Shown here one piece after another: positions 7,118 to 9,257 of a DNA stretch of 9,257 nucleotides; the stretch's first letter is position 1, and each line of letters begins with the position of its first letter. The notes under the pieces are model-generated. The model searched no databases. It saw nothing but the letters and a program-made list of their open reading frames with translations, and was not told the origin of the DNA. This DNA comes from an uncultured Pseudomonadota bacterium (lineage in GTDB: Bacteria > Pseudomonadota > Gammaproteobacteria > Burkholderiales > Usitatibacteraceae): positions 1-9,257 of the forward strand of contig CALEJW010000240.1 in assembly GCA_937898635.1 (NCBI GenBank), in the 5' to 3' direction. A program made the position numbers and the translations under genes.

Positions 7118-8302
7118 CTAGTTCCGCGCCGCGACCTTGTCGCTGCCCGAGCGGGCCATCTGGGCGGGTTGGGGGTCGAGGAGGGCGCCGGGGCGGACGC
7201 GCTGCAGGCCGTTCACGACGATGCGATCGCCCGCCTCGAGTCCGGTGGTGACGATGCGAAGGCCTTCGACGCTCGCGCCGAGCGTCACCTCGCGGTACGC
7301 GGCCTTGTTGTCGGGGCCCACGGCCATCACGAACTTCTTGTCCTGGTCCGTGCCCACCGCCCGGTCGTTGATGAGGATCGCCGGGGTCGCCTTGGGGCGC
7401 CCGAGGCGGATGTGCGCGAACTGGCCGGGCATGAGGCTCCCGTCCTTGTTGTCGAAGATCGCGCGCACGCGCACGGTGCCGCTGCGCGCGTTCACCTGGT
7501 TGTCCACGAGCTGCAGGTGCCCGGTGCGCTCCTTCTCGCCGTCGAGCGTGGTGCTCATTTCGACGGGAATGCTGGCGATCCTCGCGCCCGCGTCCTTGAG
7601 AGAGCGCGCGACCACGGTCTCGTCGGCGTCGAAGCTCGCGTAGATGGGGTTCACGGACACGAGCGTGGTGAGCACCTGCGCGCCCGGCCCGGAGGCGACG
7701 AGGTTGCCCTGCGTCACCTCGAGCTTGCCGACACGGCCGGAGACCGGGGCGCGGACCTGCGTGTAGCCCAGGTTCAGTCGCGCGGACTGCAGTGCGGCTT
7801 CCGCCGCCTGGACGTTCGCCTCGGCTTCGCGGAGAGCGTTCACGCGCTCGTCCACCTCGCGGCGGGAGATCGCGCTTTCGTTCCACAGGCGCTCGGCCCG
7901 CTCGCGTTCGCTGCGGGCGTTCGTGGAGCGCGCCTGCGCGGCGGCGAGCTGCGCCTGGGCGCGGTCGACTTCGGCAGCGTAGGGCGCGGGGTCGATGGTG
8001 ACGAGGAGGTCGCCCTTCTGCACCAGGGCGCCTTCGGTGAAGTGCACCGCATGCACGGCGCCCGCGACGCGCGAGCGGATGTCCACCCGTTCGACCGCTT
8101 CCAGTCGGCCGGAGAAGTCGTCCCAGAGCGCGACCTCGGCGGAAACCACGGTGGCCACCGCGACCGGCATGGCCTGCGGGGCGGGTGCGGGCGCGGCGGT
8201 GGAGTTGCGAGCGGCGAGGCCACCGGCAACGAGGGCGCCGGCGGCGAAGAGGGCGCCGACGGCGATGGCCAGGCGGCGGCGGGAGAAGGCTTGGACGGTC
8301 AC
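7118..8302 (-). CDS. RND efflux periplasmic adaptor (membrane fusion protein, MexE/AcrA-like), 394 aa
   Basis: Periplasmic adaptor joining the RND pump to the outer-membrane channel. Residues 8-30 form a basic then hydrophobic anchor or signal (RRRLAIAVGALFAAGALVAGG). There is no lipobox cysteine, unlike many AcrA/MexE adaptors, so it is probably membrane-anchored or cleaved by signal peptidase I. Next come a lipoyl half-motif (DIRSRVAGAVHAVHFTEGALVQKGDLLVTIDP read in two parts), an alpha-helical hairpin rich in Ala, Glu and Arg, and the second lipoyl half (LGYTQVRAPVSGRVGKLEV). A beta-barrel containing VSVNPIYASFDADE and a membrane-proximal domain end the protein. I chose GTG at 8302 because AAGGAG (8309-8314) lies six nt upstream. 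An ATG at 8359 would add 19 residues that overlap the promoter, including its -10, so it is rejected. This is the first gene of the efflux operon. Confidence 0.95.
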   Translation of the reverse strand: MTVQAFSRRRLAIAVGALFAAGALVAGGLAARNSTAAPAPAPQAMPVAVATVVSAEVALWDDFSGRLEAVERVDIRSRVAGAVHAVHFTEGALVQKGDLLVTIDPAPYAAEVDRAQAQLAAAQARSTNARSERERAERLWNESAISRREVDERVNALREAEANVQAAEAALQSARLNLGYTQVRAPVSGRVGKLEVTQGNLVASGPGAQVLTTLVSVNPIYASFDADETVVARSLKDAGARIASIPVEMSTTLDGEKERTGHLQLVDNQVNARSGTVRVRAIFDNKDGSLMPGQFAHIRLGRPKATPAILINDRAVGTDQDKKFVMAVGPDNKAAYREVTLGASVEGLRIVTTGLEAGDRIVVNGLQRVRPGALLDPQPAQMARSGSDKVAARN

Positions 8303-8308
8303 GGCAGA

Positions 8309-8314
8309 CTCCTT
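8309..8314 (-). promoter_or_regulatory. Ribosome binding site fixing the GTG start of the adaptor gene
   Basis: On the minus strand AAGGAG is followed by six nt and then GTG at 8302. It is the strongest Shine-Dalgarno match upstream of this gene and decides the start against the longer ATG reading frame at 8359. Confidence 0.8.
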
Positions 8315-8333
8315 ATTGATAGGGCTAATTCTG

Positions 8334-8408
8334 TAGTGGTCGATACGGAACGGTCGCAATGTACGGCCACCGCGGACGCAGTGTCAATGGATTTCTTATC
8401 GACCACTA
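8334..8408. promoter_or_regulatory. Paired 12-bp inverted sites bracketing the efflux promoter (candidate regulator operators)
   Basis: TAGTGGTCGATA (8334-8345) and its exact reverse complement TATCGACCACTA (8397-8408) are centred 63 bp apart, close to six helical turns. On the minus strand one copy lies upstream of the -35 and the other just downstream of the predicted transcription start, so they flank the whole efflux promoter. That suits a repressor acting by occlusion or by looping between same-face sites. The obvious candidate protein is the divergent TetR-type regulator, although a single 12-bp copy is not a clean palindrome of the usual TetR kind. The match is exact as seen; the operator role is inferred. 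Confidence 0.6.
8358..8387 (-). promoter_or_regulatory. Predicted sigma70-type promoter of the efflux operon
   Basis: On the minus strand a perfect TTGACA -35 (8382-8387) is followed after 18 nt by TACATT (8358-8363), which matches four of six bases of the -10 consensus. Transcription would start near 8351 and give a leader of about 50 nt before the GTG of the adaptor gene. It lies between the two inverted 12-bp sites. Confidence 0.65.
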
Positions 8409-8457
8409 TTCAAATGCGACGAAACGCGCAAATCGGGGTATCAGTGGGGAAATGTCC

Positions 8458-8486
8458 TTGAAATAAAAGGGTCAAAGCCATAAGAT
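8458..8486 (+). promoter_or_regulatory. Predicted promoter of the TetR-type regulator
   Basis: TTGAAA (8458-8463) and TAAGAT (8481-8486) are separated by 17 nt, the optimal sigma70 spacing. The start site would fall near 8492-8494, only a few bases before the ATG at 8497, so the transcript would be almost leaderless. This agrees with the lack of a Shine-Dalgarno sequence before that ATG. Confidence 0.5.
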
Positions 8487-8496
8487 AGCGACCATT

Positions 8497-9135
8497 ATGA
8501 AAAAACCGACCCGCGCACCCCAGGCCGCCGTGGCGGTCGCCGAGCCCCCGAAACCGAGGGGCCGGCCGCGCTCGTTCGACCGGGAGGCGGCGCTCGACGC
8601 CGCCATGCAGGTCTTCTGGGAAAAGGGCTTCGAGGGCGCGTCGATCAACGACCTCACGGCGGCCATGGGCGTGAACCCGCCCAGCCTCTACGCCGCGTTC
8701 GGCGACAAGGAGTCGCTGTTCCTCGCGACGATCGAGCACTACGCGGCCTCGCGCAGCGACCAGGTCTGCCCCGACCACCCCACCGCGAAGAAGGCGATCG
8801 AGGCTTACCTGCGCTTCAAGGCCGACATCCTCACCGGCTCGGGCCACCCGCGCGGCTGCATGCTGATGGTGGCCTTCTTCACCGCCGCCAACGCCTCCCC
8901 GAGGCTCCAGCAGGTGCTGGCGATGAAGCGCGCGCAGGCGCGCGAGTTCCTCAAGGAGCGCATCAAGCGCGGCCTTCGCGAAGGTGACGTGCCCGCAGGC
9001 ACGGACGCCGAGGAGCTGGCGGATTTCTACACCGCGATCGTCGGCGGCCTCGCGCAGCAGGCGCGCGACGGCGCCACGCATCGCTCCCTCCTCGCCACCG
9101 TCGAGCGCGCCCTCACGCTCTTCCCCGAGCCGTGA
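8497..9135 (+). CDS. TetR/AcrR-family transcriptional regulator, probable local repressor of the efflux operon, 212 aa
   Basis: DNA-binding regulator with an N-terminal TetR helix-turn-helix. The conserved block starts at GRPRSFDREAALDAAMQVFW (22-41). The helix-turn-helix covers about 48-67 (ASINDLTAAMGVNPPSLYAAF) and is followed by the family hallmark GDKESLF (69-75). The C-terminal part (about 90-212) is the variable helical ligand and dimer domain. It has cysteines at 91 and 121, the second in the segment HPRGCMLMVAFFT. Length is typical. An alanine- and proline-rich 20-residue lead precedes the domain. By family knowledge such a protein binds as a dimer and is released by a small ligand. 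Divergent placement next to the efflux operon suggests it represses that operon and perhaps itself. MexEF-type pumps in Pseudomonas and Burkholderia are instead run by LysR-type regulators. The ATG at 8497 lacks a clear ribosome binding site, but no better start precedes the domain. Confidence 0.94.
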   Translation: MKKPTRAPQAAVAVAEPPKPRGRPRSFDREAALDAAMQVFWEKGFEGASINDLTAAMGVNPPSLYAAFGDKESLFLATIEHYAASRSDQVCPDHPTAKKAIEAYLRFKADILTGSGHPRGCMLMVAFFTAANASPRLQQVLAMKRAQAREFLKERIKRGLREGDVPAGTDAEELADFYTAIVGGLAQQARDGATHRSLLATVERALTLFPEP

Positions 9136-9136
9136 T

Positions 9137-9257
9137 GTTCTCCCTCTCCCTTGGGAGAGGGCCGGGGTGAGGGTGGAAGGCGACGCTTCCCTTCGCACGA
9201 CGTTCTCCCTCTCCCTTGGGAGAGGGCCCGCAACGTTCTCCCTCTCCCTTGGGAGAG
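9137..9257. repeat. Cluster of three hairpin repeats after the regulator gene, third copy cut by the window end
   Basis: The unit GTTCTCCCTCTCCC followed by TTGGGAGAGGGC occurs at 9137-9162, 9202-9227 and, truncated, 9235-9257. Each contains a 9-bp stem CCCTCTCCC/GGGAGAGGG with TT at its centre (9142-9161 and 9207-9226). Copies start 65 and 33 bases apart. The first is followed by CGGGGTGAGGGTGG, an extension that the second lacks. Such CCCTCTCCC/GGGAGAGGG repeats are widespread intergenic elements in proteobacterial genomes. The first begins two bases after the regulator stop, so it could shape the 3' end of that mRNA, but no T-run follows and it is not a standard intrinsic terminator. Confidence 0.8.

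Noticed and set aside
3517..7251. Very long plus-strand open frame (over 1200 codons) opposite the pump and part of the channel gene
   Set aside because: It is antisense to a complete RND pump with all key residues. Its composition is rich in Arg, His, Glu and Asp, as expected of a mirrored frame in GC-rich DNA, with no recognisable domain.
8303..8359. Longer adaptor start at ATG 8359
   Set aside because: The extra 19 codons run through the promoter -10 and one inverted site and precede a strong AAGGAG plus GTG start. The basic-hydrophobic signal is at the N-terminus only with the GTG start.
8409..8457. Possible further operator between the distal 12-bp site and the regulator promoter
   Set aside because: Only a direct repeat CAAAT and 3-bp inverted matches could be found, which is not above chance.
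8410..9198. Minus-strand open frame of 262 codons opposite the regulator, with a PALSQGRGR-type N-terminus
   Set aside because: The N-terminal peptide is the translated hairpin repeat, and the rest mirrors a clear TetR-family gene.

Overview
The window is GC-rich DNA with tightly packed genes, strongly G/C-ending codons and proteobacterial gene families. It looks chromosomal and most likely comes from a betaproteobacterium; that assignment rests on composition and family resemblance, not on a marker gene.

Layout. A 212-residue TetR/AcrR-type regulator (8497-9135, + strand) is divergent from a minus-strand tripartite multidrug efflux operon of the MexEF-OprN/OqxAB kind. In transcription order this encodes a periplasmic adaptor (8302-7118), an inner-membrane RND pump (7095-3913) and an outer-membrane channel lipoprotein (3902-2508). 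Gaps are 22 and 10 nt. The channel gene overlaps by ATGA a tiny ORF (2511-2419) for a 30-residue, single-helix membrane peptide. Its stop codon lies inside a nested palindrome (2362-2423) that looks like a REPIN/REP-type element. After it comes a gene for a secreted patatin-like phospholipase with a POTRA domain and C-terminal beta-barrel (2313-91). Bases 1-90 hold no gene or convincing terminator.

Regulation. The 194-nt gap between regulator and adaptor carries a good sigma70-type promoter for the efflux operon. It is bracketed by two exact 12-bp inverted copies of one sequence, centred 63 bp apart, which are the best operator candidates. A second promoter-like pair faces the regulator and would give an almost leaderless mRNA. 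Three copies of a CCCTCTCCC/GGGAGAGGG hairpin repeat follow the regulator stop and run off the window end.

How it fits together. The regulator probably represses the pump until a ligand binds, and adaptor, pump and channel then export drugs or other amphiphilic compounds across both membranes. The 30-residue peptide is placed to be made with the pump and could be an accessory of it, in the way AcrZ is for AcrB; this is inference. The phospholipase may be read through from the same operon or have its own promoter. Most of the window is a recognisable efflux locus. The parts that known families do not explain are the coupled micro-ORF, the palindrome that ends it and the paired operator-like sites.
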